Origin: Pseudalkalibacillus sp045920555
GTDB lineage: Bacteria; Bacillota; Bacilli; Bacillales; Fictibacillaceae
Direction: 5' to 3'
Length of the DNA stretch: 64,000 bases
Assembly: GCF_045920555.1 (NCBI RefSeq)
Contig: NZ_CP174509.1
Location: 5,958,065 to 6,022,064, forward strand
The notes beneath the pieces were generated by a model, which was not told the origin of the DNA, searched no databases, and worked only from the letters and a program-made list of their open reading frames with translations. The translations under genes and the position numbers were made by a program. This document shows, one piece after another, positions 35,402 to 45,208 of the stretch; position 1 is the stretch's first letter; the number at the start of each line of letters is the position of its first letter.

Positions 35402-36109
35402 TTACTCCTGGTCTGGATTTCTTAGATAATACCCTACTCCCCGTCTCGTAATGATCCACATTGGGTGACTAGGATTGTCCTCCACTTTTTCTCTTAGACG
35501 GCGCACTGTGACGTCTACGGTACGTACATCACCAAAATAGTCGTATCCCCAAACAGTTTGAAGGAGATGTTCACGGGTCATAACTTGGCCAGTATGTTTA
35601 GCCATATAATGAAGCAATTCAAACTCACGATGAGTCAACTCAATGGTTTCCCCGCGCTTTGTCACAAGATAAGCCTCCGGATGAATTGTAAGAGCACCGA
35701 TCTTGATTTCACTTGTGCCATCAAGACCTTCACGCTCACCCTCTTGTTGGTGACGACGCATATTCGCTTTCACACGCGCAATAAGCTCTCGTGTGCTGAA
35801 TGGTTTTGTCACATAATCATCCGCACCAAGCTCTAAGCCTAGAACCTTATCAATTTCAGAGTCCTTCGCTGTCAACATGATGATCGGCATATCATATTTC
35901 TTTCGGATTTCACGGCATACCTCCATGCCATCCTTTTGCGGCAGCATGATGTCCAGCAAAATCATGTCCGGCATTTCCTCTTCCGCTTTTTCAAGGGCAG
36001 TTGCACCGTCGTAAGCACAAATGACGTTGAATCCTTCTTTTTCTAAATTGAATTGCAAAATATCTGCAATCGGTTTTTCATCATCTACAACTAAAATTTT
36101 CTTATCCAT
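35402..36109 (-). CDS. walR: WalR response regulator
   Basis: 235 residues from ATG 36109 (29 further upstream codons are non-conserved). Receiver domain with phospho-acceptor Asp53 (LLDIMLPQ), acidic pair DD near 9-10 and Lys near 102; OmpR-type winged helix at the C-terminus (VDVTVRRLREKVEDNP). Controls autolysin and wall-metabolism genes. Confidence 0.97.
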   Translation of the reverse strand: MDKKILVVDDEKPIADILQFNLEKEGFNVICAYDGATALEKAEEEMPDMILLDIMLPQKDGMEVCREIRKKYDMPIIMLTAKDSEIDKVLGLELGADDYVTKPFSTRELIARVKANMRRHQQEGEREGLDGTSEIKIGALTIHPEAYLVTKRGETIELTHREFELLHYMAKHTGQVMTREHLLQTVWGYDYFGDVRTVDVTVRRLREKVEDNPSHPMWIITRRGVGYYLRNPDQE

Positions 36110-36329
36110 ATCCTGGTCTCCTTTTCTTATAAAGAAAAACTTGGTCAAAGCTAAACCATTGGATAGCTGAGCCTTAGGTCTAGAAGAAAGTAGCAATACT
36201 TTCTTTAAGTGAAAATTAAAACCAATTCAATAGAATGTATATCTTTAAACTTTGTTTTCATAGTTTTCACTTATTTTACCACACAATGTCGGAATGAGGA
36301 AATCTACAGGTGTAAAACCTCATTATAGA

Positions 36330-36364
36330 AAAACCTCCAGCAGGAATGACCTGCCAGAGGTGTC
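36330..36364 (-). terminator. Terminator of the M23 peptidase gene
   Basis: Stem ACCTCCAGCAGG / CCTGCCAGAGGT with a five-base loop, followed by a T-rich stretch on the minus strand. Confidence 0.8.
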
Positions 36365-36367
36365 TGT

Positions 36368-37855
36368 TTATGGGCTGACATAATTTAAGGGATTTTGTAG
36401 TGCACCGTTTTTATAAAGCTCAAAGTGCAGGTGTACACCCGTTGAATTCCCGGTAGATCCCATGACGCCAATCTTTTGTCCTTTTTTGACTGTTTGTCCA
36501 GGTGAAACACTAATCGAAGCGAGATGAGCATATACCGTTTTAAATCCGTTGTTATGGCTTATTTCAATTTTATTCCCATATCCGCCTGTTGTATAGCCTG
36601 CGGATATGACCTTTCCATTATCTGCCGCTAAGATTGAGCGCTCGCTAGGACGCGCGATATCGATTCCTTTATGATCTCTACCCCAGCGTTGGCCTTTATG
36701 ACTGGAAACATAACCACCAACTGCTGGCCATTGGAACGAGCCAGTCCCGCGTGATGGAATAACCTTCGTCCCTTTCAGCTTAATTTCCTTAACTGGTTCG
36801 GAAAGAATTTCCTCATTCAAAACTTCTTCTTCAGTCACTTTTCCATTTGTTTTAGTGATGGCATATTGAACAGCTTTCTTACCATCTTTACCTTTTTGTT
36901 CTATTTTTGTTTTACCTTCTAGGATTGAATCGTCTTTTTTAACTTCTGTTTCATGATCGATTGCATATTCCTTCGTCAATCTTTCTTTGACAATCACTTG
37001 AGCATATGGCTCATATGCCATTACAATCAGTTCTTGCCCTTCTTTCAATTTATCATCTTTATTGATCTTAGGATTCAATTCATATAACTTTTCCTGGTTA
37101 AGGTCATACTTTTTTACGATCGATCTGATCGTTTCATCTTTTTTGACTTCATGTTTTTGTTTCTCCAAGGTACCCATTTCGAATTTGGTTAAAGCATCCT
37201 CAGGGTCTGTGAGATCATCTGATTGAACTTTCGCGGGTTCAATATCTACCTCTTGATCGAAGGATACACTTAAAACTTTATCTTCTTTCTTATTATCTTC
37301 CTCTTCTTTATTCTCGTCGCTCTCTTCTTCTACTTCCTCAAGTGTTTGTTTGTCCGTATATTCTAGCTTTAATTCGCGGAGTACTTCCTGAGCTTCTTCT
37401 TCGTTCTTGAAGTAGCCGAGTGTTTTTCCACCTAATGACAGTTCCACACCTTGTATACCGATTGTAAGACGATCCTCAAGCTTTTGCTTGACTGATGAAT
37501 GATTGACTTCCGGATTGAAGATTCTTTCAGGAACGTACTCGATAGTTTCGTTAATAGTCAACTGTACATTCTTAAAACGATCTTCAGCTTTCACTTGGAC
37601 ATCCTTTTTGATGTCATCCACAAAACTCTTTTCACTCACAAGACCGATATTTTCCCCATCTACATACACATGATAGACTGTTTTGATAAGTTCAAAACGA
37701 TCATCCGAAGCTAATGTAGTGGCTGTAAAGCCTAACGACCCAAGTATAAATACTAGAACGGTCAACAAGGCGATTTTTTGAATTCTCCAGAGTCTAGCTC
37801 TTTTTATCCTACTTTTTCCCATAGCTCTATTTAGTCTACTCTTCCCCATACCCAA
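36368..37855 (-). CDS. Secreted LysM-G5-M23 endopeptidase
   Basis: 495 residues. Arg/Lys-rich start containing a tandem MGKSRLNRA/MGKSRIKRA, a hydrophobic export segment (about 28-48), a long region with an acidic linker, LysM (about 240-285, HEVKKDETIRSIVKKYDL...GQELIV), G5 domain (about 285-365) and M23 peptidase (about 390-490). Zn ligands appear in HKGIDI and HLHFELY. Predicted to cut peptidoglycan cross-links. Such genes next to walR are often WalR targets; upstream DNA (37990-38020) has TGTAAT-N5-TGTATT, an imperfect WalR-like repeat. Confidence 0.9.
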   Translation of the reverse strand: MGMGKSRLNRAMGKSRIKRARLWRIQKIALLTVLVFILGSLGFTATTLASDDRFELIKTVYHVYVDGENIGLVSEKSFVDDIKKDVQVKAEDRFKNVQLTINETIEYVPERIFNPEVNHSSVKQKLEDRLTIGIQGVELSLGGKTLGYFKNEEEAQEVLRELKLEYTDKQTLEEVEEESDENKEEEDNKKEDKVLSVSFDQEVDIEPAKVQSDDLTDPEDALTKFEMGTLEKQKHEVKKDETIRSIVKKYDLNQEKLYELNPKINKDDKLKEGQELIVMAYEPYAQVIVKERLTKEYAIDHETEVKKDDSILEGKTKIEQKGKDGKKAVQYAITKTNGKVTEEEVLNEEILSEPVKEIKLKGTKVIPSRGTGSFQWPAVGGYVSSHKGQRWGRDHKGIDIARPSERSILAADNGKVISAGYTTGGYGNKIEISHNNGFKTVYAHLASISVSPGQTVKKGQKIGVMGSTGNSTGVHLHFELYKNGALQNPLNYVSP

Positions 37856-38069
37856 AACTTTTTGTCCCCTCCTACTATGTATTCTGCAGCATATTGGTTA
37901 TATGTTTTGTGACTTTTAGTCTATTTATAGATATGACACCATTATAAACGGTATCATAAGTCCAAATTATCCGACAATATATTACATAGTATTGTAATGT
38001 AACTGTATTGTTGTTGTAAAAACTTTTCCATTTATTTGGGTTTATAGGAAATTAATCCTAAAAAATTGC

Positions 38070-38101
38070 ATAAAAAAAGCATGATTTCAGAGTCATGCAA
38101 T
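38070..38101 (-). terminator. Terminator of the tRNA cluster
   Basis: Stem GCATGA / TCATGC and a T-run on the minus strand, immediately after tRNA-Phe. Confidence 0.8.
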
Positions 38102-38106
38102 GTTAA

Positions 38107-38182
<76 letters not shown>

Positions 38183-38210
38183 AAATTGAAGTATTGAATT
38201 AGTTTAAAGA

Positions 38211-38286
38211 TGGCGGACCCGACCGGATTCGAACCGGCGATCTCCTGCGTGACAGGCAGGCATGTTAACCCCTACACCACGGGTCC
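38211..38286 (-). tRNA. tRNA-Asp (GTC)
   Basis: 76 nt including CCA. Acceptor GGACCCG, anticodon loop CTGTCAC with GTC, T-arm CCGGTTCGAATCCGG. Confidence 0.97.
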
Positions 38287-38306
38287 AACTAGTTTATTGT
38301 AGTAAA

Positions 38307-38326
38307 TGGTGAACCATGAAGGACTC
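38307..38326 (-). repeat. Duplicated 3' end of tRNA-Lys
   Basis: 20 bp matching the tRNA-Lys 3' end (38411-38430) with one mismatch, isolated between tRNA-Asp and tRNA-Lys in about 120 bp of otherwise featureless DNA. In B. subtilis a tRNA-Glu occupies the equivalent place. Confidence 0.6.
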
Positions 38327-38410
38327 CGACGCGTTAACTAGTCCTGCTGAAAATGCCTTCTATTAATCTTCTGCAGGGGAACCGTAGGTGAGTGTCCCTA
38401 CAAAAGTGAA

Positions 38411-38486
38411 TGGTGAGCCATGAAGGACTCGAACCTTCGACCCTCTGATTAAAAGTCAGATGCTCTACCAACTGAGCTAATGGCTC
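38411..38486 (-). tRNA. tRNA-Lys (TTT)
   Basis: 76 nt including CCA. Acceptor GAGCCAT, anticodon loop CTTTTAA with TTT, T-arm with GGTTCGAGTCC. Confidence 0.97.
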
Positions 38487-38722
38487 TTATTAAAATGAAA
38501 CTCTGATTTAAACCGACAGATTAAATAGTATCATGTAATCTATTAAATTACAACGAAAATCGACAAGTTTTTAAGACTATTTATCTTATCCTTTGACCAC
38601 TTATACTAGGCCTATATATGGTTAATGTTTTTAAGAGCGCAATTATAAATTTATCGGCGGAATTAGGAGCTTTATCGGTGAAACGACATAATTCATCAAT
38701 TTCACACACATAAAGAGTTTGA

Positions 38723-38776
38723 ATATAACGAAATGAACCAGGTATCACCTCAGATACCTGGTTCATTTCGTTATAT
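38723..38776. terminator. 24-bp perfect inverted repeat after purA
   Basis: Arms begin ATATAACGAAATGAACCAGG with a six-base loop, immediately after the purA stop. It lacks a long T-run, but position and symmetry suggest a terminator or RNA-stabilising hairpin. The rest of 38487-38779 holds nothing I recognise. Confidence 0.65.
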
Positions 38777-38779
38777 ATG

Positions 38780-40066
38780 TTATGCAAATACGCCTCTTAC
38801 CATATTCGTCTGCTTACGGTCTGGCCCTACAGAGAAGATTGACAATGGAATGCCTGTTAACTGGGAAATTCGTTCAACATAGTGACGAGCGTTTTCTGGA
38901 AGATCGTCTAACGAGCGTACACCCGTAATGTCTTCTGTCCAACCAGGCATTTCTTCATAAACAGGTTCACATTGAGCAAGCTCTTTAAGGCTTGCAGGAA
39001 ACTCTTCGATGACTTTTCCGTTGTATTGATATGCTGTACAAATCTTTAATGTTTCAATCCCTGTCAATACGTCGATCGAATTCAGTGATAAATCGGTAAT
39101 CCCGCTTACACGTCTTGCATGTCGGACAACGACACTGTCAAACCATCCTACACGACGAGGTCGCCCTGTTGTGGTCCCGTATTCATTTCCAACTTCACGG
39201 ATTTGGTCTCCTGTTTGATCATTCAATTCTGTCGGGAATGGCCCATCTCCTACGCGCGTGGTATACGCTTTGGAGACACCTACGACATGATGGATCTTGG
39301 ATGGTCCTACACCTGAGCCAATTGTCACTCCGCCAGCAATCGGGTTAGATGAAGTGACAAACGGATATGTCCCTTGGTCGATATCAAGCATGACTCCCTG
39401 AGCACCTTCAAACAATACACGTCGGCCGTTATCTAGTGCATCATTCAATGTGACTGAAGTATCCGTTACATATTTCGCAATTTGCTGACCATAATCGTAG
39501 TATTCATCGAGGATGTCTTCCAATTTCAGGCCTTCAACTTCATATACTTTTTCAAATAACCGGTTCTTTTCACGTAAATTACGTTCAAGCTTTTCAGCGA
39601 ATTCTTCTTTATCTAGAAGGTCTGCTATTCGGATTCCTGTACGAGCTGCCTTATCCATGTATGCAGGACCGATCCCTTTTTTCGTTGTTCCGATTTTGTT
39701 TTCCCCTTTGTTTTCTTCTTCTAAGATATCAAGCTTCAAGTGATATGGAAGAATGACATGGGCACGGTTGCTGATTCGTAAGTTATCAGTGTTGACACCA
39801 TGATTGTGGAGATACTCCAATTCTTGGACCAACGCCTTCGGATCGATGACCATCCCGTTTCCGATGACACACGTCTTGTTATCATAAAAGATCCCTGATG
39901 GAATCAAGTGTAGTTTATATTTCTTTTCATTAAATACAATTGTGTGACCGGCGTTATTTCCGCCTTGATAACGTGCAATAACTTCCGCATCTTGTGATAA
40001 ATAATCTGTAATTTTACCTTTTCCTTCGTCTCCCCATTGGGTACCAACGACAACAACAGAACTCAT
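38780..40066 (-). CDS. purA: Adenylosuccinate synthetase
   Basis: 428 residues from ATG 40066 (GGAGGTG upstream; the frame extends 46 codons further without conservation). GTP-binding VGTQWGDEGKGK near the N-terminus, GGNNAGHT and catalytic His nearby. It makes adenylosuccinate from IMP and aspartate. A PurR-type operator lies upstream. Confidence 0.97.
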   Translation of the reverse strand: MSSVVVVGTQWGDEGKGKITDYLSQDAEVIARYQGGNNAGHTIVFNEKKYKLHLIPSGIFYDNKTCVIGNGMVIDPKALVQELEYLHNHGVNTDNLRISNRAHVILPYHLKLDILEEENKGENKIGTTKKGIGPAYMDKAARTGIRIADLLDKEEFAEKLERNLREKNRLFEKVYEVEGLKLEDILDEYYDYGQQIAKYVTDTSVTLNDALDNGRRVLFEGAQGVMLDIDQGTYPFVTSSNPIAGGVTIGSGVGPSKIHHVVGVSKAYTTRVGDGPFPTELNDQTGDQIREVGNEYGTTTGRPRRVGWFDSVVVRHARRVSGITDLSLNSIDVLTGIETLKICTAYQYNGKVIEEFPASLKELAQCEPVYEEMPGWTEDITGVRSLDDLPENARHYVERISQLTGIPLSIFSVGPDRKQTNMVRGVFA

Positions 40067-40151
40067 ATTTACACCTCCAAGGTTATGTAACAGTTCGTCT
40101 ATTGCTTTAAAAACAATGCTAAGTTTATCAATATAACGTGTAAATGTCAAT

Positions 40152-40195
40152 AAATCCGAACGATTATATTGACATTTTTTAATATGTTCGTAATT
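40152..40195. promoter_or_regulatory. Putative PurR operator (two inverted PurBoxes) of purA
   Basis: AAATCCGAACGAT at 40152-40164 and the complement of AATTACGAACATA at 40183-40195, separated by 18 bp. Pattern and spacing resemble the Bacillus PurR control site (A-W-W-W-CCGAAC-W-W-T, about 16-17 bp apart). A TTGACA -35 for purA lies at 40145-40150 (complement). Confidence 0.65.
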
Positions 40196-40289
40196 AGATA
40201 ACATAGAACAACCATAATTTTTATACCCTGGCTATATTGTACCCCTTTATTCGGGTCAAATTAATTCAAAGTGAAAATAAAATTATAAA

Positions 40290-40317
40290 AAGACAGAGCG
40301 ATCTTAATCGCTCTGTC
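40290..40317 (-). terminator. Terminator after dnaB
   Basis: Stem GACAGAGCGAT / ATCGCTCTGTC with a short loop and T-run on the minus strand. Confidence 0.9.
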
Positions 40318-40318
40318 C

Positions 40319-41683
40319 CTATGCGCCAGGCGGCATTTCATTCTCATCAAACCGCCGTTCTAAATTAACAAATTTGTTATATTCTTTAACGAAAGCGAGC
40401 TCGACGGTTCCGACTGGGCCATTACGTTGCTTCGCAATGATAATTTCAATGATATCTTTATTTTCACTTTCTTTATCATAATAATCATCACGATAAAGGA
40501 AGGCGATGATATCTGCATCTTGCTCGATACTTCCCGATTCACGTATATCTGACATCATCGGTCGTTTATCCTGACGGGATTCAACTCCACGGGATAGCTG
40601 TGAAAGTGAAATGACCGGCACTTCAAGTTCACGTGCAAGGCCTTTCAGTGAACGGGAAATTTCAGATACTTCCTGCTGACGGTTCTCTCCTGACTTTCCA
40701 TTTCCCAGAATCAATTGCATATAGTCAATCAGGATCATGCCGAGTCCTTTTTCCTGCTTTAAACGACGGCATTTCGCCCGAATATCACTAACACGTACGC
40801 CTGGCGTATCATCAATATAGATACCGGCGTTTGAAAGGCTGCCCATCGCCATCGTCAGCTTTTGCCAGTCTTCTGGCTGCAGATCCCCAGTACGAAGGCG
40901 CTGCGCATCGATATTGCCCTCTGCACAAAGCATACGCATGACAAGCTGCTCTGCCCCCATCTCCAAACTGAAGATAGCTACATTCTCATCTGTTTTCGTC
41001 GCTACATTTTGTGCAATATTCAATGCAAAAGCAGTCTTACCGACTGATGGACGGGCTGCGACGATGATCAAGTCATTTCGCTGGAAACCAGCCGTTATCC
41101 GATCTAGCTCTACAAAGCCAGTTGGTATCCCAGTGATGTCTCCTTTTTTATTTTGGAGCATTTCGATATTATCATAGGCTTGAACGAGAACATCTTTAAT
41201 CGATTTGAATACGCCGGTGTTTTTCCTTTGTGCAACTGCTAGAATATTCTTCTCTGCTTCATTCAAAATTTGTTCTACTTCATCTTCACGGGAATAACCG
41301 TTTGCTGCAATGTCCGTTGCAGTTCGGATCAATCTTCTGAGCAACGATTTTTCTTCTACGATTTGCCCATAATATTCAATATTTGCAGCTGTAGGTACTG
41401 AATTGGCAAGGTCACTTAAATAAGACACCCCACCTACTTCCTCTAGAAGCTTATGATCCTGTAATTCCGATGTAACAGTTACTAGGTCAATTGGCTCCCC
41501 TTTTTCTGACAAATTGACCATCACAGAAAAAATGCGTTGATGAGCTGCCCGGTAAAAATCTTCAGGCATCAAGAGTTCTGTTACTGTCGTCAACGATTCA
41601 GGCTCTAGAAAGACAGCCCCGAGGACTGCCTGCTCTGCTTCAATATTATGAGGAGGGATCCGATCTGAGAAAAGATCACTCAT
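40319..41683 (-). CDS. dnaB: Replicative DNA helicase (DnaB; DnaC in B. subtilis)
   Basis: 454 residues. DnaB N-terminal domain (about 10-110), linker, RecA-like ATPase with Walker A ARPSVGKTAF (210-219) and Walker B near GMILIDYMQL. Hexameric 5'-3' helicase of the fork. 23 bases after rplI, same operon as gdpP-rplI. Confidence 0.97.
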   Translation of the reverse strand: MSDLFSDRIPPHNIEAEQAVLGAVFLEPESLTTVTELLMPEDFYRAAHQRIFSVMVNLSEKGEPIDLVTVTSELQDHKLLEEVGGVSYLSDLANSVPTAANIEYYGQIVEEKSLLRRLIRTATDIAANGYSREDEVEQILNEAEKNILAVAQRKNTGVFKSIKDVLVQAYDNIEMLQNKKGDITGIPTGFVELDRITAGFQRNDLIIVAARPSVGKTAFALNIAQNVATKTDENVAIFSLEMGAEQLVMRMLCAEGNIDAQRLRTGDLQPEDWQKLTMAMGSLSNAGIYIDDTPGVRVSDIRAKCRRLKQEKGLGMILIDYMQLILGNGKSGENRQQEVSEISRSLKGLARELEVPVISLSQLSRGVESRQDKRPMMSDIRESGSIEQDADIIAFLYRDDYYDKESENKDIIEIIIAKQRNGPVGTVELAFVKEYNKFVNLERRFDENEMPPGA

Positions 41684-41706
41684 AGCTTTTCCTCCTGTTC
41701 ATTCTA

Positions 41707-42153
41707 TTATTTCTCTTCCGATACATGTACTTTCAATGTTGCGGTTACTTCTGGATGTAGTTTCATAGGTACATTCGTATAACCTAAAGAGCGTATCGGG
41801 TCGGAAAGCTCGATCTTACGCTTATCAACCTTATAGCCTTTTTTCTTAAGTTCTGCTGCAATTTGCTTGTTTGTAATAGAACCGAATAAGCGGCCGCCTT
41901 CACCAGCTTTAGTTGAAAGTTCAATGGTGAGTTTTTCAAGCTCATTCTTGAGTTTAACAGCTTCGTGACGTTCTTCTTCTGCTTGCTTCTTTTCACTCTC
42001 TTTCTTTTTCTCAAGAGTTTTAAGGTTGCCTTTATTCGCTTCCTTTGCGAGATTGTTCGGGAATAGATAGTTGCGTGCGTATCCTTCCGAAACGTTCTTC
42101 ACTTCGCCTTGTTTTCCTTTACCTTTTACATCTTTAATAAAGATAACCTTCAT
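41707..42153 (-). CDS. rplI: 50S ribosomal protein L9
   Basis: 148 residues, MKVIFIKDVKGKGKQGEVKNV start, connecting helix and C-terminal domain. Its ATG overlaps the gdpP stop by four bases. Confidence 0.97.
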   Translation of the reverse strand: MKVIFIKDVKGKGKQGEVKNVSEGYARNYLFPNNLAKEANKGNLKTLEKKKESEKKQAEEERHEAVKLKNELEKLTIELSTKAGEGGRLFGSITNKQIAAELKKKGYKVDKRKIELSDPIRSLGYTNVPMKLHPEVTATLKVHVSEEK

Positions 42154-44123
42154 TCCTCGTCTCCCCCTTCAAAATATTGATCAATAATCTCTTTCAATTG
42201 TCGTTCTGCTTCTTCAATCGTAACATCTTCCAATTGAGCCGCTGCATTCGTCAAGTGACCGCCGCCATTTAATCTTTCCATGATCAACTGGACATTCACA
42301 TCACCAAGCGATCGGGCACTAATACTGATTTTATCATCAACCCGCTTCGAAATGACAAACGATGCCAGAACGCCAGACATAGATAACAATGTATCGGCCG
42401 CTTGAGCGATGAGCACTTGGCCGAACTCCTCATCTTCATCTCCCTTAGCAATTGCAATGCCGCCTTTATAGATGTGGGAATTCTGAATCAACCTTGAACG
42501 TTTTACATAACGTTCGATATCTTCTTTAAGGAACTTCTGTACGAGAATCGTATCTGCTCCATGAGAACGTAAATACGAAGCTGCATCGAATGTCCTCGAT
42601 CCTGTACGTAACGTGAAGCTCTTCGTATCTACAATAATACCAGCTAATAAAGCAGTTGCCTCTAGAATTTCCATTTTTCTAAGTTTTGGTTGGTATTCTA
42701 GTAATTCGGTGACAAGTTCTGCCGTAGATGAGGCATAAGGCTCCATATATACAAGTACCGGATCATCGATAAAATCTTCACCACGACGGTGGTGGTCGAT
42801 GACGATCACCTTTTCTAACTTATTGACTAATCGTTCCTCAATGACTAGCGATGGTTTATGTGTATCAACGACAACTAGCAGTGTATTCGGAGTTGCCCGT
42901 TCCAGCGCTTCCTCAGGGGTAACGAAATGCTCCCAAAGCTCTTCCTTCTCTTTGATTTCCTCAAGCAATCGTTGAATACCGATATCAATGTCATTTTGAT
43001 CAAGCACTACACTGCATGGCCTATCGTTTATGCTTGCAACTTTCAAAATACCGATACAAGCTCCCAGGGCGTCCATATCAGGGTTTTTATGGCCCATAAC
43101 AATAACTTGATCACTATCTAATACAAGCTCTGTAAGAGCATGGGAAATCACTCGTGCACGGACACGGGTCCGTTTTTCCATCGGGTTCGTTTTCCCACCA
43201 TAGAAACGTACTTTCCCGTTCGTCTGTTTGATGGCGACCTGGTCACCGCCACGCCCCAAAGCAAGATCCAAGCTTGATTGAGCTAGTTGTCCTAGCTCAG
43301 GCAACATAGCCGAACCGCTTCCAAGCCCGATACTTAAGGTCAACGGGATGTTCTGCTTAGATGTGAGATCCCGTACTTCATCCAATAGAGCGAATTTAGT
43401 CTTCTCTAGTTCCGCTAAGATCCGTTGATTCAATACAGCGATAAATCGGTCTGAAGATGTCCGTTTCAAGAATATCCCGTAATCGGTAGCCCATTGGTTC
43501 AGAATGGAGGTCACTTTGCTGTTGATGTTACTTCGTACTTGATCGTCCATTCCTTGTGTGACTTCATCATAATTGTCCAGAAAGATGAGCCCGATGACTG
43601 TCTGTTCTTCATCATAAAGTCTTTCCACTTCAACTTGTTCGGTGACATCCGAGAAGTATAACAAACGTTCTTCCCTTTTTAAATAAACACGGTATTTCCG
43701 TTTATTCACCTTGATGATTTCTTCTTTTTCTTCCCCTTTGATGAAAGGGATAAGCTCTTCAGAAATCAGGTTAAGGGAATTCCCGATAAAAGATTCTTGC
43801 TCAATGATCGTTGTCAAATAAGGATTCGTCCATTCGATTTTATACTGCTCGTCGTAAAGGATGATCCCGATCGGCATTTCCATCAGGGCTTCTTCCCCTA
43901 CTTTTTTCACTCGGTGTGAAAGCGTAGAAATATAATCCTCTATATTCGACCGGAATTCAATTTCCTTTATCAACGCAAAATAAACCGTCACACCAAGTAC
44001 GAAAAAAGCGACGATTCCCATTATCCAATTATAGTAGGTGATGATTCCTATGAATATAGCTAAAATTACAAGTAATAAGAGAATATGTAATTCCTGCCAT
44101 CTTTTTTCAAAAAACTTCGGCAT
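42150..44123 (-). CDS. gdpP: Cyclic di-AMP phosphodiesterase GdpP
   Basis: 657 residues: two transmembrane helices (about 12-52), PAS-like domain (about 85-150), degenerate GGDEF (about 170-300), DHH (GHKNPDMDALG; VDTHK; IDHHRRGEDF) and DHHA1 with GGGHLTNAA. Hydrolyses c-di-AMP, linking potassium and wall homeostasis. Co-operonic with yybS upstream and rplI downstream. Confidence 0.96.
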   Translation of the reverse strand: MPKFFEKRWQELHILLLLVILAIFIGIITYYNWIMGIVAFFVLGVTVYFALIKEIEFRSNIEDYISTLSHRVKKVGEEALMEMPIGIILYDEQYKIEWTNPYLTTIIEQESFIGNSLNLISEELIPFIKGEEKEEIIKVNKRKYRVYLKREERLLYFSDVTEQVEVERLYDEEQTVIGLIFLDNYDEVTQGMDDQVRSNINSKVTSILNQWATDYGIFLKRTSSDRFIAVLNQRILAELEKTKFALLDEVRDLTSKQNIPLTLSIGLGSGSAMLPELGQLAQSSLDLALGRGGDQVAIKQTNGKVRFYGGKTNPMEKRTRVRARVISHALTELVLDSDQVIVMGHKNPDMDALGACIGILKVASINDRPCSVVLDQNDIDIGIQRLLEEIKEKEELWEHFVTPEEALERATPNTLLVVVDTHKPSLVIEERLVNKLEKVIVIDHHRRGEDFIDDPVLVYMEPYASSTAELVTELLEYQPKLRKMEILEATALLAGIIVDTKSFTLRTGSRTFDAASYLRSHGADTILVQKFLKEDIERYVKRSRLIQNSHIYKGGIAIAKGDEDEEFGQVLIAQAADTLLSMSGVLASFVISKRVDDKISISARSLGDVNVQLIMERLNGGGHLTNAAAQLEDVTIEEAERQLKEIIDQYFEGGDEE

Positions 44124-44135
44124 GATGGTCAGCTC

Positions 44136-45071
44136 CTACGCTTCAGGCTTAATCCGCTTTCTTAAATCAAATCCTAAATCAATTATACCTAAGATACGTA
44201 CCACATGTAATCCCACTGGTATGATAAATAGACTTATGGTAATGAGTATCGGTATCGTCTTCCCTTTTTTCTTCACCCAGAAATAGAAATAGATGAATGC
44301 CAACCCTTGGATGGCAAGTATAATTTCCAAGACTATATATAAGTTCATTATAACGATATAAAGAGCTGAGCCTTGTTCTGGATTCGTCAATTGAAGTAAA
44401 ATCGTGGCAAGGTAATACCAGATGATACTCTTTGGGAATGACCAATTACGGAATGGTTCCCAATGTGGAATATCCACCTTAAACCGCTTCATTAGTAGGT
44501 TCGTTACAAAAATGGATGCGAAGGCAAAAAGCACTGATAGGATGACAAACAATGCAGGAATGAGATATGGAACAATTTCAACCAAATCCCTCAATTGTTG
44601 TATGGTAGCCTCTGCATCCCCGCCCACAGCACCGCTGATATTTTCAGTAAGTGCAATGGTCTCTTCAATGGATTGCTTCATTGCATCAATTAAATTGATA
44701 TTTAAAAAAAGTATACTGATAACATAGATAAGTATGAAATTCGCTAAATATGTCAATGCCGTTCCTGCTAAAAGACCGAATGAGGATATTTTTTTTCGGT
44801 AAAGATGTCCCATGACTACCCCGACGGATCCAAACAAAATCGGAACATTGATCGCTGCTACGGTCCCTAAAATAATGGATAATACGATAGTTGTCATCAC
44901 AAATACGAGACTCTTTTTCACACCATGCCGTACCGTATAAATCGTAAAAGGCAAGGACAGTAAAAAAATCGTAAATAAGGATAATACCGGTAAGAAAAGT
45001 GTTATAAGAAATAATACAGCATAAAGGGACGCGAGTATAGCCCCTTCTGTTAAAGCTCTAGTTTGATTCAC
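44136..45071 (-). CDS. yybS: DUF2232 membrane protein YybS
   Basis: 311 residues with about eight hydrophobic helices and the N-terminal TRALTEGAILASLYAVLFL typical of YybS. Possibly substrate-specific subunit-like; function unknown. Directly upstream of gdpP, as in B. subtilis. Confidence 0.9.
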   Translation of the reverse strand: MNQTRALTEGAILASLYAVLFLITLFLPVLSLFTIFLLSLPFTIYTVRHGVKKSLVFVMTTIVLSIILGTVAAINVPILFGSVGVVMGHLYRKKISSFGLLAGTALTYLANFILIYVISILFLNINLIDAMKQSIEETIALTENISGAVGGDAEATIQQLRDLVEIVPYLIPALFVILSVLFAFASIFVTNLLMKRFKVDIPHWEPFRNWSFPKSIIWYYLATILLQLTNPEQGSALYIVIMNLYIVLEIILAIQGLAFIYFYFWVKKKGKTIPILITISLFIIPVGLHVVRILGIIDLGFDLRKRIKPEA

Positions 45072-45208
45072 GATGTCACCTCATCTGTAACTTTAAATCC
45101 TTTTCTATTGTATGGGTTTCTATGGTTTGGTTCAAACATAATTGTTCACTTTGAAGACTGCTGAAAAGGAATGTTTTCCCCATCAAAGGCTACCCCCTTA
45201 TTTCCATA

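Noticed and set aside
37985..38025. WalR box upstream of the M23 peptidase gene
   Set aside because: TGTAAT-N5-TGTATT has a mismatch in the second half and lies on the opposite strand; mentioned in the gene entry but not annotated.
38581..38787. 68-residue minus-strand frame after purA
   Set aside because: Begins in the 24-bp inverted repeat and lacks a ribosome site or family features.
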